A DNA stretch of 64,000 bases from an uncultured Eubacteriales bacterium (GTDB lineage: Bacteria; Bacillota; Clostridia; Christensenellales; Aristaeellaceae). The notes beneath the pieces are model-generated. The model was not told the origin of the DNA. It was given only the letters and a program-made list of their open reading frames with translations, and ran no database searches. Position numbers and translations under genes: made by a program. Within the stretch, counting starts at the first letter, position 1, and every line of letters starts with the position of its first letter. The DNA lies in the NCBI GenBank assembly GCA_902778055.1, contig CACYWL010000006.1:1-64000 (forward strand), read 5' to 3'. Shown here one piece after another: positions 30,456-39,035 of the stretch.

Positions 30456-31556
30456 TCAGTCGCTGAAGTTGTTGTCGAAGTTGATGTCGGCCCGGTAGCC
30501 CGGCAGGTATTCCTGGATATGCCCCTCCAGATCCTCCTTCAGGGCGGCCCGGTCCACCTCGAAGTCCGTTATCACGTCGATGGTGATGGTTTTTTCCTGA
30601 TCATCGATGTAGATGGCATGGGTGCCCAGCACGCCGGCGTGCTCCATGGCGGTCCGGTGGATGCTTTCGCGCAGCTCCTGATGGCTGCTGTCGATGGCGT
30701 AAATGCCGATGGTCAGGATGACGTGGTATTTCTGCATGACCTCCTCGGAGATGGCGCGCGTCAGCCGGTGAATCTGATCCGCGGTCATCTCCGCCGGAAT
30801 CTCGATATGGACGGAGCCGATGGCGTAGTCCGGGCCGTAATCGTGCAGCACCAGGTCATAGGCGCCCAGCACCTCCGGATGATCGGAGACGGTTCCGCGG
30901 ATGGCGCGGGAAACCTCGCTGTCCGGCCGGTTGCCGATGACGCTGGAGACGGACTCCATCAGTATTTCCCAGCCCGCGCGGATGATGAAAACGGCGATGA
31001 CGGCGCCGATCCATCCGTCCAGCGTGATGTGAAACAGCAGCGTAATCCCGATGCCCAGCAGCGTGGAGGCGGAAAGGATGGCGTCAAAGCTGGCGTCCGA
31101 CCCGGAGGCGACCAGGGCCTCGGACTGGTACTTTTTCCCCTGCCCGATGACGTACCGCCCCAGGATGATTTTGACGAGGACGGCGGCCGCGACGATGATG
31201 ACGCTGGCCGCGGAGTAATCCGGCATCTCCGGATGAAAAATCTTCTGGACGGACTCGTACAGGGAGGTCACGCCGGCGGCGATGACGATGCCGGCGACGA
31301 TGATCGCGCTGAAATACTCAATCCGCCCGTGGCCGAAGGGATGCTTTTCGTCCGGCTTTTTCCGGGCCAGACGGATCCCGACGATGGTCACGACGGAGGA
31401 CACGGCGTCCGTCAGGTTGTTGACGGCGTCCAGCACGATGGAGATGGAGCCGGAAATCAGCCCGATCAGGGCCTTGAAGCCGCTGAGCAGCACGTTGACG
31501 ATGACGCCGATGATGCTGGTCCGGGTGATTCCCTGCTCTCTGGTCAGATTCGGCAT
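30456..31556 (-). CDS. Cation diffusion facilitator (CDF) transporter
   Basis: A 366-aa efflux transporter for divalent metals such as Zn, Mn or Fe in exchange for protons. Membrane domain (about 10-200) with the metal sites DAVNNLTD (helix II) and SDASFDA (helix V) and the conserved KKPDEKHPFGHGR loop; the C-terminal cytoplasmic ferredoxin-like domain follows, and a second such segment extends to the end, making it longer than the usual 300. ATG behind GGAAGG. It follows the ribokinase by 112 bases on the same strand and may be read through from it; no functional tie to sugar use is evident. Confidence 0.88.
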   Translation of the reverse strand: MPNLTREQGITRTSIIGVIVNVLLSGFKALIGLISGSISIVLDAVNNLTDAVSSVVTIVGIRLARKKPDEKHPFGHGRIEYFSAIIVAGIVIAAGVTSLYESVQKIFHPEMPDYSAASVIIVAAAVLVKIILGRYVIGQGKKYQSEALVASGSDASFDAILSASTLLGIGITLLFHITLDGWIGAVIAVFIIRAGWEILMESVSSVIGNRPDSEVSRAIRGTVSDHPEVLGAYDLVLHDYGPDYAIGSVHIEIPAEMTADQIHRLTRAISEEVMQKYHVILTIGIYAIDSSHQELRESIHRTAMEHAGVLGTHAIYIDDQEKTITIDVITDFEVDRAALKEDLEGHIQEYLPGYRADINFDNNFSD

Positions 31557-31668
31557 ACAGGATTCCTTCCTTCAACTGAAATAATCCCGGGGAGTTTTTC
31601 CCTTCCGCGGGGAGGGTGTCCGCGGCCCGATCCGGGCCGGGCCCTTCCGCAGGCCGGCGTCCGCCTTT

Positions 31669-32547
31669 TCAGGACCCGAGAACCTCCTCCAGCGAGGGGA
31701 TGGAGACGGCCGCGCCGGGGCGGGAGACCGCGATGGAGGCGGCCCGGGCCGCCCGTGCCATGACGTCGGGCAGGGGATCGCCGGCCAGGATTCCGGTGAC
31801 AAAGAAGCCCAGGAAGGTGTCTCCGGCGGCGGTGGTATCCACGGCCTTCACCGGGACGGCGGGCTGGAAGCACCGCTCCTCCCCTTTCACGGCCCAGGCG
31901 CCGTCGCTGCCCAGGGTCAGCACGACGCCGGCTCCGGGATACTGATTCGCTATGCCGGCCAGGATTTCCTCCGGCGCCGTTTTTCCGGTCAGCGCCGCGC
32001 CCTCGATCTCATTGATGACAAACCAGCTGACCCGGTCCAGCGGGTAGGCAAAAATGCTGTCCTCCATGGGGGAAGGGTTGAAAATGACCGTCAGCCCGCG
32101 GTCCGCCGCCTTCTGCATGAAGACCGGGCTGCGGGCGAGCTCATTCTGGAAGATGACCGCGTCCCCCGCGGAAAAGTGGGACAGGATCTCCTCCATCTCC
32201 GCGTCGGTGAAGGTGATGGCTTCATCCGCGAAGACGATGATGCTGTTCTGTCCGTTCCGGTCCACCTGGAGCATGGTGTGGGCGCTGCCGCCGGGCACGT
32301 GCTTGACAAAATCCGTGTGGATCCGGTTCTCCTTCAGCGCCCGCTCCAGCACCTCCCCGTCCGCGCCCAGGACGCCGATCTGATAGATGTCGCCGCCGGC
32401 CCGGGCGACCGCGATGGACTGGTTCAGCCCCTTCCCGCCGGGATAATCGTGGCGGCCGAGGGCGTTCAGGGTTTCGCCGGGGCGGACGATATGGTCCACC
32501 TCGTAGACATGATCCACGTTCATGGAGCCGTAATTGAGGATTTTCAT
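31669..32547 (-). CDS. PfkB-family (ribokinase-like) sugar kinase
   Basis: A 292-aa kinase of the ribokinase branch. Two PfkB signatures: GGKGLNQSIAVARAG near residue 38 and DTTAAGDTFLGFF near residue 240; the anion-hole motif is AAGD instead of the usual GAGD, keeping the catalytic aspartate. It is the last gene of the leftward importer operon, separated from the permease gene by a terminator-like hairpin. In a ribose system it would phosphorylate ribose at O5; with the MtnK/MtnA genes across the divergent promoter it may act on a different pentose or on a by-product. Substrate not determinable here. Confidence 0.82.
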   Translation of the reverse strand: MKILNYGSMNVDHVYEVDHIVRPGETLNALGRHDYPGGKGLNQSIAVARAGGDIYQIGVLGADGEVLERALKENRIHTDFVKHVPGGSAHTMLQVDRNGQNSIIVFADEAITFTDAEMEEILSHFSAGDAVIFQNELARSPVFMQKAADRGLTVIFNPSPMEDSIFAYPLDRVSWFVINEIEGAALTGKTAPEEILAGIANQYPGAGVVLTLGSDGAWAVKGEERCFQPAVPVKAVDTTAAGDTFLGFFVTGILAGDPLPDVMARAARAASIAVSRPGAAVSIPSLEEVLGS

Positions 32548-32629
32548 GGGGATCTCCGGCCGGTGCGGCGCCGGCGCAGCCAGGGAATGAAAGCCCGCCG
32601 CGGATTTGGGCTCTCATCGGTCGTTTCCG

Positions 32630-32661
32630 AAAAAAGGGACCGCCGGGAATCCGGCGGCCCC
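32630..32661 (-). terminator. Attenuator-like hairpin between permease and kinase genes
   Basis: Minus-strand stem GGGGCCGCCGG/CCCGGCGGTCCC followed by TTTTTTC (complement of 32630-32635). It lies 24 bases after the permease stop and probably reduces expression of the kinase. Confidence 0.72.
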
Positions 32662-32685
32662 GCGGTGCAGCGGGAAGACTGCTGC

Positions 32686-33702
32686 TTACTGTTCCTTCTT
32701 GGTCGCGTAGGCGGCGATGAGGGCCAGAGCCAGCACCGCGCCCTTGACGGCGGGAAGAATATAGAAGGGAACGGCGCAGATGGTCAGGCCGTTTTCCAGC
32801 GTGGCCACCAGGAGCGCGCCGATCATGGTTCCCAGCGCGTTCGGCTTTTCGGCGCCGCCCACCGTGCGGCCGACGAAGACCGCGGCCAGGGACTGCATCA
32901 GATAGTTGTCGCAGCACATGACCTGGGCGGAGGAGCCGCGGGAGGAAACCAGGATGCCGCCGATGGCGATGAAGACCGCGGTGATCATGCCGGCCAGATA
33001 CCGGTAGGCCTTGACGTTGATGCCGGAGAGCCGGGCAGCCTGCTTGTTGCCGCCCATGGCGTAGATGAACCGCCCGTGCTTGGTGTGCTCCAGGAAGACA
33101 TAGGCGATCAGAACGCAGATCAGCATGATGATGATCAGCCAGGGCTCCTTGCCGATGGCCAGGAAATCCTCGCCCAGCTTGATCCGCTTCGGATCCGCGC
33201 CGGCGGGGGTGCGCATGCCCGTGGACACGGCGCCGCCGCCGATGTACCACTGGCCCAGGCCCTGATGGACGAACATCAGCGCGCAGGTGGCCAGCATGTC
33301 CGGAATCTTGCAGACCAGGATCAGAAACATGGTCAGCTGATACATCAGCATGGTGATCAGAATGGAGATCAGCACGCAGACGATCAGCGGCAGGCCGTGC
33401 CACAGATACATGCTGACAAAGATGTAGGCCGAGCAGCTGGCCAGGGTGCAGGCGGACATGTCGAAGCCGTCCGGCGCCATGGTCACGGTGGCGGCGATGC
33501 CGAACACCGTGGTGATGGACATGGCCCGGAGAATATTGATCATGTTGTTGGTGGACATGAACCGGTTGCCCTTGATCAGGGTGAAGGCGATGACACTGAT
33601 CACCAGGGTCAGCACCGCGGCCCAGTCAATCAGAAATTTGCCGGCGGATTTTTTCCGCCCGGGCAGGGCGGCCAGATTGGGTTTGGGCGTCGTTTGCGTC
33701 AT
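32686..33702 (-). CDS. Ribose-type sugar ABC transporter permease (RbsC family)
   Basis: A 338-aa polytopic permease of the BPD_transp_2 family used by ribose, xylose and autoinducer-2 importers. About eight to ten hydrophobic segments; the family stretch SSRGSSAQVMCCDNYLMQSLAAVFVG resembles the conserved cytoplasmic loop (normally ...GYELDAIAAVVIGG) near residues 250-275. ATG with AGGAGGGACG upstream. It follows the ATPase gene by 15 bases. Specificity is set by the binding protein and not readable here. Confidence 0.9.
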   Translation of the reverse strand: MTQTTPKPNLAALPGRKKSAGKFLIDWAAVLTLVISVIAFTLIKGNRFMSTNNMINILRAMSITTVFGIAATVTMAPDGFDMSACTLASCSAYIFVSMYLWHGLPLIVCVLISILITMLMYQLTMFLILVCKIPDMLATCALMFVHQGLGQWYIGGGAVSTGMRTPAGADPKRIKLGEDFLAIGKEPWLIIIMLICVLIAYVFLEHTKHGRFIYAMGGNKQAARLSGINVKAYRYLAGMITAVFIAIGGILVSSRGSSAQVMCCDNYLMQSLAAVFVGRTVGGAEKPNALGTMIGALLVATLENGLTICAVPFYILPAVKGAVLALALIAAYATKKEQ

Positions 33703-33717
33703 GATTCGTCCCTCCTG

Positions 33718-35235
33718 TTATGCGTATTGGGCACGGTTGCCCACAGCGTAATGCATGATTTCATCCTCCGAGGTTTTCGCGGTTTCCAGCTCCGCCATGA
33801 TCTGCCCGTCAAACAGGACGTACATCCGGTCCGTAATGGAGAGCAGCTCCGCGTTCTCGCAGGAGGCATAGATCACGCCGTTGCCGCGTTTGGCAATGTC
33901 ACAGATCAGATGGAAAATGTCCTGCTTGGCTCCGACGTCGACGCCCTTGGTCGGCTCGTCGAAGATGTAGAGGTCGCAGTCCGCCGCCATCCATTTGGCG
34001 ACGGCGACCTTCTGCTGGTTGCCGCCGGACAGGTTGCGGACCAGCTGGCGGACGGAGGGGGTTTTGATGCCGAGCTTTTCGACATATTCCTCGCCGGCCC
34101 GGTCGATCTTCCGCTTGTTCAGGAAGGAGGCCCTGCAGTAGTCGTCCAGGGAGGCGGCGGTGATGTTGAAGCTGACGGTCTCGTTGACCAGAACGCCCTC
34201 CTTCCGCCGCTCTTCCGGAACCAGGGCGATCCGGTTCTTGAGCGCCTGGGAGGGATTCTTGATCTTCAGCTCCTTCCCGCCCATGATCACGGTGCCCCCG
34301 GTCTTTTCATAGGCGCCGAAGATGGTCTTGCACAGCTCGGATTTCCCCGCGCCGACCAGCCCGGCGATGCCGACGATCTCGCCCCGGCGGACATGGAAGG
34401 AAATGTCGTTGACCTTGCCGTCGGCGCCGGAAAGGTGCTCGACGGAGAAGATGTCTTCCCCGATCTCCGCGGTCTCCTTCGGGAAGTTTTCCTCAAAGGA
34501 GCGGCCCAGCATCTTGTCCACGATTTCCTTGGTCGTGGTCTGCGGGGTGATTTCCGTCGTATCCACGACCATGCCGTTCCGCATGACGGTGTACCGCTCG
34601 CAGATCCGGATGATTTCGTTGATCCGGTGGGAAATAAAGATGATGGCGATGTTCTCCGTGGCCTGCAGATGCTTCACCAGGCGGAAAAGCTCCTCGGTTT
34701 CCGTGTCGGAAAGCGGCGCGGTGGGCTCGTCCAGGATCAGGAAACTGCATTCGTTGACGATGGCCCGGGCGATCAGCACCATCTGCTTCTGGGCCAGGGA
34801 AAGGTTCTGGACCAATGTATGTGTATCGACCTGAATGTTCAGACGCTGGAGAACCTCGGCCGCCTGCCGGTAAAGCTTTCTCCAGTTCATCACAAACCGG
34901 CCGTTCATGACGGTGTCATTGAGCATGACGTTCTCCGCCACGGACAGGGTGGGGATCAGCGCCATGTCGACTTCCTGGTAAACAATCTGGATACCCAGCT
35001 TCTTGGCCGCCAGCGTTGTGCGCAGGTCGACCACCTGATCATTCAGATAAACCTCTCCGGTATAGTCCGGATTCGCGCCGGCGAGCACCTTCATCAGGGT
35101 GGACTTCCCGGCGCCGTTGGCGCCCACGAGGGCATGGATTTCTCCGGTGCTGACCTCAAAGTTCACGTCGGTCAGCGCTTTGACGCCCGGAAACTCGATG
35201 GAGACATTCCGGGTTCCCAGTCTGATTTTTTCCAT
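33718..35235 (-). CDS. Ribose-type sugar ABC transporter ATPase (RbsA family)
   Basis: A 505-aa protein with two ATPase modules, the hallmark of pentose/CUT2 importers. Module 1: Walker A GANGAGKSTL, signature LSLAQKQM, Walker B FLILDEPTAPL. Module 2: Walker A-like GLVGAGKSEL, signature LSGGNQQKV, and YIFDEPTKGVD. The altered second P-loop is normal for RbsA-type proteins. ATG with AAAGGAG 10 bases upstream. It is second in the leftward operon after the binding protein, from which a hairpin separates it. Confidence 0.94.
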   Translation of the reverse strand: MEKIRLGTRNVSIEFPGVKALTDVNFEVSTGEIHALVGANGAGKSTLMKVLAGANPDYTGEVYLNDQVVDLRTTLAAKKLGIQIVYQEVDMALIPTLSVAENVMLNDTVMNGRFVMNWRKLYRQAAEVLQRLNIQVDTHTLVQNLSLAQKQMVLIARAIVNECSFLILDEPTAPLSDTETEELFRLVKHLQATENIAIIFISHRINEIIRICERYTVMRNGMVVDTTEITPQTTTKEIVDKMLGRSFEENFPKETAEIGEDIFSVEHLSGADGKVNDISFHVRRGEIVGIAGLVGAGKSELCKTIFGAYEKTGGTVIMGGKELKIKNPSQALKNRIALVPEERRKEGVLVNETVSFNITAASLDDYCRASFLNKRKIDRAGEEYVEKLGIKTPSVRQLVRNLSGGNQQKVAVAKWMAADCDLYIFDEPTKGVDVGAKQDIFHLICDIAKRGNGVIYASCENAELLSITDRMYVLFDGQIMAELETAKTSEDEIMHYAVGNRAQYA

Positions 35236-35287
35236 GCGGTCTACGCTCCTTTGAACCCCGGAGGCCGGGGCAGGATGATGGAAGAAA

Positions 35288-35315
35288 GGGGGCCGGAGCC
35301 AGGGCTCCGACCCCC
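35288..35315 (-). terminator. Attenuator-like hairpin after the sugar-binding protein gene
   Basis: Minus-strand stem GGGGGTCGGAGCC/GGCTCCGGCCCCC with a CTG-type small loop, followed by CTTTCTTCC. It would let most transcripts stop after the binding-protein gene, giving excess of it over the ATPase and permease. Confidence 0.65.
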
Positions 35316-35355
35316 ATGGACTCTGACCGTCTGTCCGACGGGACAGGCCGGCCGA

Positions 35356-36462
35356 TTACTTGTGGATCAGGTCAGCGGGCATCCAGTCAGCCACGCTCAG
35401 GTATCCCAGGTTGCCGTAGGTCTCGCCGGCAATCTCGCCCAGGTTCTCCACGGTGGAGGTCTCCTTCAGAGAGGTCGCCAGGATGGCGGTGCCGGGAACT
35501 TCGACGACGTCCACGCCGGTCTTGCCGGTGGCGGGATCCAGAATCTTGTCATACTCGCCGGCGATCTCCAGCAGCAGCAGCCGCATGGCGATCTCGCCGT
35601 TCATGGTCCAGTCGGTGGTGCCGGCGGCCATCCAGATTTCCGGATGGTTCTGCATGTTGGTCACGTCGACCTGGTCGATATCCACGGAAGCCATGGGCAG
35701 CGCGTTCTCGCCGGAGAAGTTGCTGTCCTCGGAGATGGCGTTGTAAACGCCCTGGCCGTACAGGTCGTAGTACACCACGACGCCGTCCACATCCTTGCGG
35801 TCGATGGACTGCAGATAGGCGGCCATCACGGAGTTGGCGGAATCCATGCTGTCCTGCAGGGGCTGCACTTCGCCGACGGTCTTGATCTTGCCGGCGGCTT
35901 CGTATTCCTGCCAGCCGACTTCGCGGCGGTCAAAGGGGCTGTTGTAGTTCGGGCCGCGCCAGACCTTGATCAGGCGGGCGCCTTCGCCGAACTTGTCGAT
36001 CATGGCATCGAGCAGAACGGTAACCAGGGACTTGTCCTGCTGGAAGAGCTGGGTGACGCCGGGGAGCTTCTGATACTCGCCGTCGGTATAGAACTGGGTA
36101 TCGAAGCAGACGATCTTCATGTCGGGATACTGCTCGGTGATGCCCTTCAGGAAGGTGTAGGAGCCGTCCTGATTGCCGTGGCTGACCAGCAGTCCGTCAT
36201 AGCCGGCGGCCGCGCAGGCGCTGATCCGGTCCTGCCAGGCGTTGAAATCGCCGTCGCAGAAGATGACGTCGCAGTCCACATCCAGCGCCTTGCACAGGTC
36301 GACGCAGGAATTGGCCCACATCTGGAAGATCGTGGCGGAAGGCAGCAGCATGATGTAGGCCACCTTCTTGCCCGCGACGGGGTTGGTGGTTTCAGCCGAA
36401 GCGGCGGTGCACATCATGACCGCCATCATCAGAGCCAAAACAACAGCGAGAATTTTCTTCAT
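35356..36462 (-). CDS. Periplasmic-binding-protein-like sugar receptor (ribose/CUT2 type)
   Basis: A 368-aa exported solute receptor. Signal peptide at residues 1-24 (MKKILAVVLALMMAVMMCTAASA); a cysteine at 18 is not in a good lipobox, so the mode of cell attachment is unclear. The mature part is a type I (Peripla_BP_4) binding fold, beginning KVAYIMLLPSATIFQMW and running to the C-terminus. The ATG is chosen because AGGAGG lies 6 bases upstream and it begins the signal peptide. First gene after the leftward promoter, facing the microcompartment operon; therefore likely the receptor for the same sugar. Confidence 0.88.
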   Translation of the reverse strand: MKKILAVVLALMMAVMMCTAASAETTNPVAGKKVAYIMLLPSATIFQMWANSCVDLCKALDVDCDVIFCDGDFNAWQDRISACAAAGYDGLLVSHGNQDGSYTFLKGITEQYPDMKIVCFDTQFYTDGEYQKLPGVTQLFQQDKSLVTVLLDAMIDKFGEGARLIKVWRGPNYNSPFDRREVGWQEYEAAGKIKTVGEVQPLQDSMDSANSVMAAYLQSIDRKDVDGVVVYYDLYGQGVYNAISEDSNFSGENALPMASVDIDQVDVTNMQNHPEIWMAAGTTDWTMNGEIAMRLLLLEIAGEYDKILDPATGKTGVDVVEVPGTAILATSLKETSTVENLGEIAGETYGNLGYLSVADWMPADLIHK

Positions 36463-36515
36463 GGGAAACCTCCTTATTTTATTTAGGCCGGACACCCCGA
36501 CCTTTCGTTGTCTGT

Positions 36516-36544
36516 ATCTTAGCACCGAGCCGGAGGGATGTCAA
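36516..36544 (-). promoter_or_regulatory. Promoter of the sugar importer operon
   Basis: Minus-strand TTGACA (36539-36544), 17-nt spacer, TAAGAT (36516-36521); start about 50 bases before the binding-protein gene. Confidence 0.75.
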
Positions 36545-36575
36545 GGATTTTTTAAACAAAAAAGGCAATAATTCA

Positions 36576-36600
36576 CTAAACAAGGACGGGGAATGTTTAG
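36576..36600. promoter_or_regulatory. Inverted-repeat operator candidate between the divergent promoters
   Basis: Perfect inverted repeat CTAAACA (36576-36582) - 11 bp - TGTTTAG (36594-36600). It sits upstream of both promoters. A third TGTTTAG occurs downstream of the rightward promoter (36718-36724). The LacI-family gene in the operon is the obvious candidate to bind it. Confidence 0.55.
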
Positions 36601-36674
36601 CTGACCCGGAGAAAAATGTGACGGAAGGTCAAAAAAATGCAGATACGGACAAATCAGAAAACCAAAAATCCCTG

Positions 36675-36703
36675 TTGACAACCCGGGGGATGAACAATAT
36701 AAT
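36675..36703 (+). promoter_or_regulatory. Consensus promoter of the microcompartment operon
   Basis: TTGACA (36675-36680), 17-nt spacer, TATAAT (36698-36703): a perfect SigA promoter. Such a strong promoter needs a repressor to be silent without substrate. Confidence 0.9.
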
Positions 36704-36716
36704 AAACGCGACGAAA

Positions 36717-36742
36717 TTGTTTAGTAATAATGTTTATTATTA
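36717..36742. promoter_or_regulatory. Operator candidate overlapping the start of the microcompartment transcript
   Basis: TTGTTTAGT (36717-36725), the inverse of ACTAAACAA at 36575-36583, runs into a perfect inverted repeat TAATAAT-GTTT-ATTATTA (36725-36742). It lies about 7-30 bases downstream of the expected transcription start, a repressing position. Confidence 0.5.
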
Positions 36743-36797
36743 TTTTGAACTGCTGCGGAAGAGGATTCTTCTGGAATCCGGGAAAGGAGCCGGGAAA

Positions 36798-37667
36798 ATG
36801 GTGCTGAGCAAGTATCCGACGGACGAAGAAGCGAAAAGGATGATCGTGGAGATCGGGCGCCGCATGTATGACAAGAACTTCGTGGCGGCCAACGACGGGA
36901 ACATCTCGGTCAAGGTGGACGACGATATTTTCTGGACCACGCCGACGGGAGTCAGCAAGGGCTTCATGTCGGAGGACATGATGGTGAAGATGCGGCTGGA
37001 CGGGACGGTGATTTCCCAGGGGGACCGGGGCCCCTCCAGCGAGGTGAAGATGCATCTGCGCATCTATCAGGAGAACCCGGAGGCGCAGGCGGTGTGCCAC
37101 GCGCATCCGCCGGTCAGCACCAGCTTTGCCATCGCGGGGATGAGCCTGGATCTGGCGATCTATCCGGAGGCCTTCGTGAATCTGGGAACCGTGCCCTGCG
37201 TGCACTATGAGGCCCCCGGCTCCCAGGGGATTCCGGACTCCATCGCCCCCTACTGCCGGGATTACAACGCCCTGCTGCTGGCCAACCACGGCGCGGTGGC
37301 CTGGGGCAGCAGCCTGACGGAGGCCTGGTACCGGCTGGAATCCACGGAGCATTACGCCATGGTCATCATGTATACCAGCAATATTATTGGAAAGGCGAAC
37401 GTCCTTTCCTGCCAGCAGATCAACGAGCTGATCGCCATCCGGGAGAAGATGGGGATCACGGCGGGCGGCGTGCCGGCCTGCTCCCCGGTGGCGACCAATA
37501 CGACGGACGTGCTTTCTACCTCCGGGCCGGTGAATCCGAAGCCCGTGCTCCGGACCTTCGGGCAGGAGCCGGCCTCCGGCTGCGGCTGCGGCGGGGATGC
37601 CTCGGTCAGCGAGGAGCAGGTCCGGGCGATCACCCAGGCGGTGATGGCGCGGCTGAAGCAGGGCTGA
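36798..37667 (+). CDS. Class II aldolase with C-terminal encapsulation peptide
   Basis: A 289-aa class II (FucA/AraD-fold) aldolase. Core at residues 1-225: NDGNISVK, the metal/phosphate-site stretch HAHPPVSTSFA, acidic EAF, and LLANHGAVAWG supplying later metal histidines. It should split a ketose-1-phosphate into DHAP and an aldehyde. Residues 226-268 are a flexible linker with GCGCGG, and the end (269-288) is an amphipathic helix, EEQVRAITQAVMARL, like signals that target enzymes into microcompartments. The start is the ATG with GGAAAGGAG 8 bases upstream; longer frames run into the promoter. First gene of the operon. Function with MtnK and MtnA parallels Ald2/DrdA. Confidence 0.87.
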   Translation: MVLSKYPTDEEAKRMIVEIGRRMYDKNFVAANDGNISVKVDDDIFWTTPTGVSKGFMSEDMMVKMRLDGTVISQGDRGPSSEVKMHLRIYQENPEAQAVCHAHPPVSTSFAIAGMSLDLAIYPEAFVNLGTVPCVHYEAPGSQGIPDSIAPYCRDYNALLLANHGAVAWGSSLTEAWYRLESTEHYAMVIMYTSNIIGKANVLSCQQINELIAIREKMGITAGGVPACSPVATNTTDVLSTSGPVNPKPVLRTFGQEPASGCGCGGDASVSEEQVRAITQAVMARLKQG

Positions 37668-37691
37668 GCGGAGAAATAGGAGGAAGCGACC

Positions 37692-39023
37692 ATGCGGGTC
37701 ATCGTCATCGGCGGCGTGGCCGCCGGCATGAGCGCGGCGAGCAAGCTGCGCAGAGCGGATCCGAAGGCGGAGATCGCGGTCTACGAGCGGGGCAGTTTCC
37801 TTTCCTACGGCGCCTGCGGACTTCCCTATTATATCGGCGGCTGGAATGAGGATCCCCAGAAGCTGATCGCCCGGACGCCGGAAAAGTTCCGGGAGATGGG
37901 CATCGAGACCCATCTGCGTCACGAGGTGCTCCGGGTGGATGCCGCCCGGAAGACCGTGACCGTCCGGGATCTGGATTCCGGGCGGGAGTTTGAGGACCGG
38001 TGGGACCGGTTGATGATCGCGGTGGGCTGCCGCAGCGCGGCGCCGCCGGTGCCGGGATACGATCTGCCGGCGGTGTTCTCCCTCCGCTCCATGGAGGACG
38101 GGCTCCTGCTGCATGAGATCGCGCGGCTGCCGGGGGTGCGGCACGCGGTCATCGTCGGCGGAGGGGCCATCGGCGTGGAGATGGCGGAGGCGCTGACCCG
38201 GCTGGGAAAGCGCATCACCCTGCTGGAGGGCGCGGAGCGCCTCCTGCGCCCCTTCGAGCCGGAGTTCTCGGAGCTGGCGGCCCGGGAGCTGGAGCGGAAC
38301 GGCGTGACGCTCCGGCTGAATTCCCGCCTGCAGGCGATTGAGGAAAAGGGGGATCACCGGCTGGTCCGGACGGAGAAGGAGGAGATCGCCTGCGATCTGG
38401 TGCTGATGGCCGCGGGCATCCGGCCGGAGACGGCGTTTCTGAAGGAGACCGGGATCCGGATGGCCCGGAACGGGGCGATCCTGGTGGACCGGGAGATGCG
38501 GACCAGCCTGCCGGACGTGTACGCGGCGGGGGACTGCGCGACCTGCTATCACCGGGTGCTGGAGGAGGATTACTATCTGGCCCTGGGCACGGCGGCGAAC
38601 AAGACCGGCCGCATCGCGGGCGCGAACCTGGCGGGCGGGCACGAGAAGTTTGCCGGCGTGCTGGGAACGGCCGCGATCAAGGTGTTTGACCTGGAGATGG
38701 GCCGTACGGGCCTGAGCGAGGCGGAGGCGGCGAGGACGGGCCTTCCGTACCGGACGAAGATGATTACGTCCCAGGATCACCCGAATTACTATCCGGATCC
38801 GTCGCCGCTGGCGATCAAGCTGATTTACGATGCCCGGACCCGGAGAATTCTCGGGGCCAACGTCGCGGGCAGCCATGACGCGGTGATGCGGACGGACATC
38901 TTTGCGGTGGCGGTTCACGCGGGGATGACGGCGGAGGAGCTGGGCACGGTGGATCTGGCCTACGCGCCGCCCTTTGCCTCGGTCTGGGACGCGGTGCACA
39001 TCGCCGCCAACGCCGCGAAATAG
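37692..39023 (+). CDS. CoA-disulfide-reductase-like FAD/NAD oxidoreductase
   Basis: A 443-aa flavoprotein of the CoA-disulfide reductase/NADH oxidase/polysulfide reductase family. FAD motif GGVAAGMSAASKLRR at the start; redox cysteine in SYGACGLPYYIGG (residue about 42); NAD motif GGGAIGVEMAEAL; second FAD motif YAAGDCA; C-terminal dimerisation domain with YAPPFASVWD. The single-cysteine pattern favours a CoA-S or persulfide mechanism. Embedded as second gene of the microcompartment operon, 24 bases after the aldolase. It could regenerate CoA thiol or NAD+; whether it is inside the shell is unknown, as no targeting helix is seen. Confidence 0.85.
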   Translation: MRVIVIGGVAAGMSAASKLRRADPKAEIAVYERGSFLSYGACGLPYYIGGWNEDPQKLIARTPEKFREMGIETHLRHEVLRVDAARKTVTVRDLDSGREFEDRWDRLMIAVGCRSAAPPVPGYDLPAVFSLRSMEDGLLLHEIARLPGVRHAVIVGGGAIGVEMAEALTRLGKRITLLEGAERLLRPFEPEFSELAARELERNGVTLRLNSRLQAIEEKGDHRLVRTEKEEIACDLVLMAAGIRPETAFLKETGIRMARNGAILVDREMRTSLPDVYAAGDCATCYHRVLEEDYYLALGTAANKTGRIAGANLAGGHEKFAGVLGTAAIKVFDLEMGRTGLSEAEAARTGLPYRTKMITSQDHPNYYPDPSPLAIKLIYDARTRRILGANVAGSHDAVMRTDIFAVAVHAGMTAEELGTVDLAYAPPFASVWDAVHIAANAAK

Positions 39024-39035
39024 AAGGAGGATGCG

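Noticed and set aside
31669..32547. Reading the whole locus as a simple ribose utilisation operon because of the ribokinase and ribose-type importer
   Set aside because: A ribose route would need neither an O1 kinase, an MtnA-type isomerase, a class II aldolase nor a microcompartment; the kinase is downstream of a hairpin and may be auxiliary.
32176..36486. A 1436-codon open frame on the plus strand opposite the sugar importer genes
   Set aside because: It is antisense to four well-recognised genes, is rich in His, Gly, Asp and Arg as expected from the complementary frame of GC-rich coding DNA, and has no ribosome binding site or known domain.
36463..36797. A catabolite-repression (cre) site in the divergent promoter region
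   Set aside because: No match to the TGWNANCGNTNWCA pattern was found by eye.
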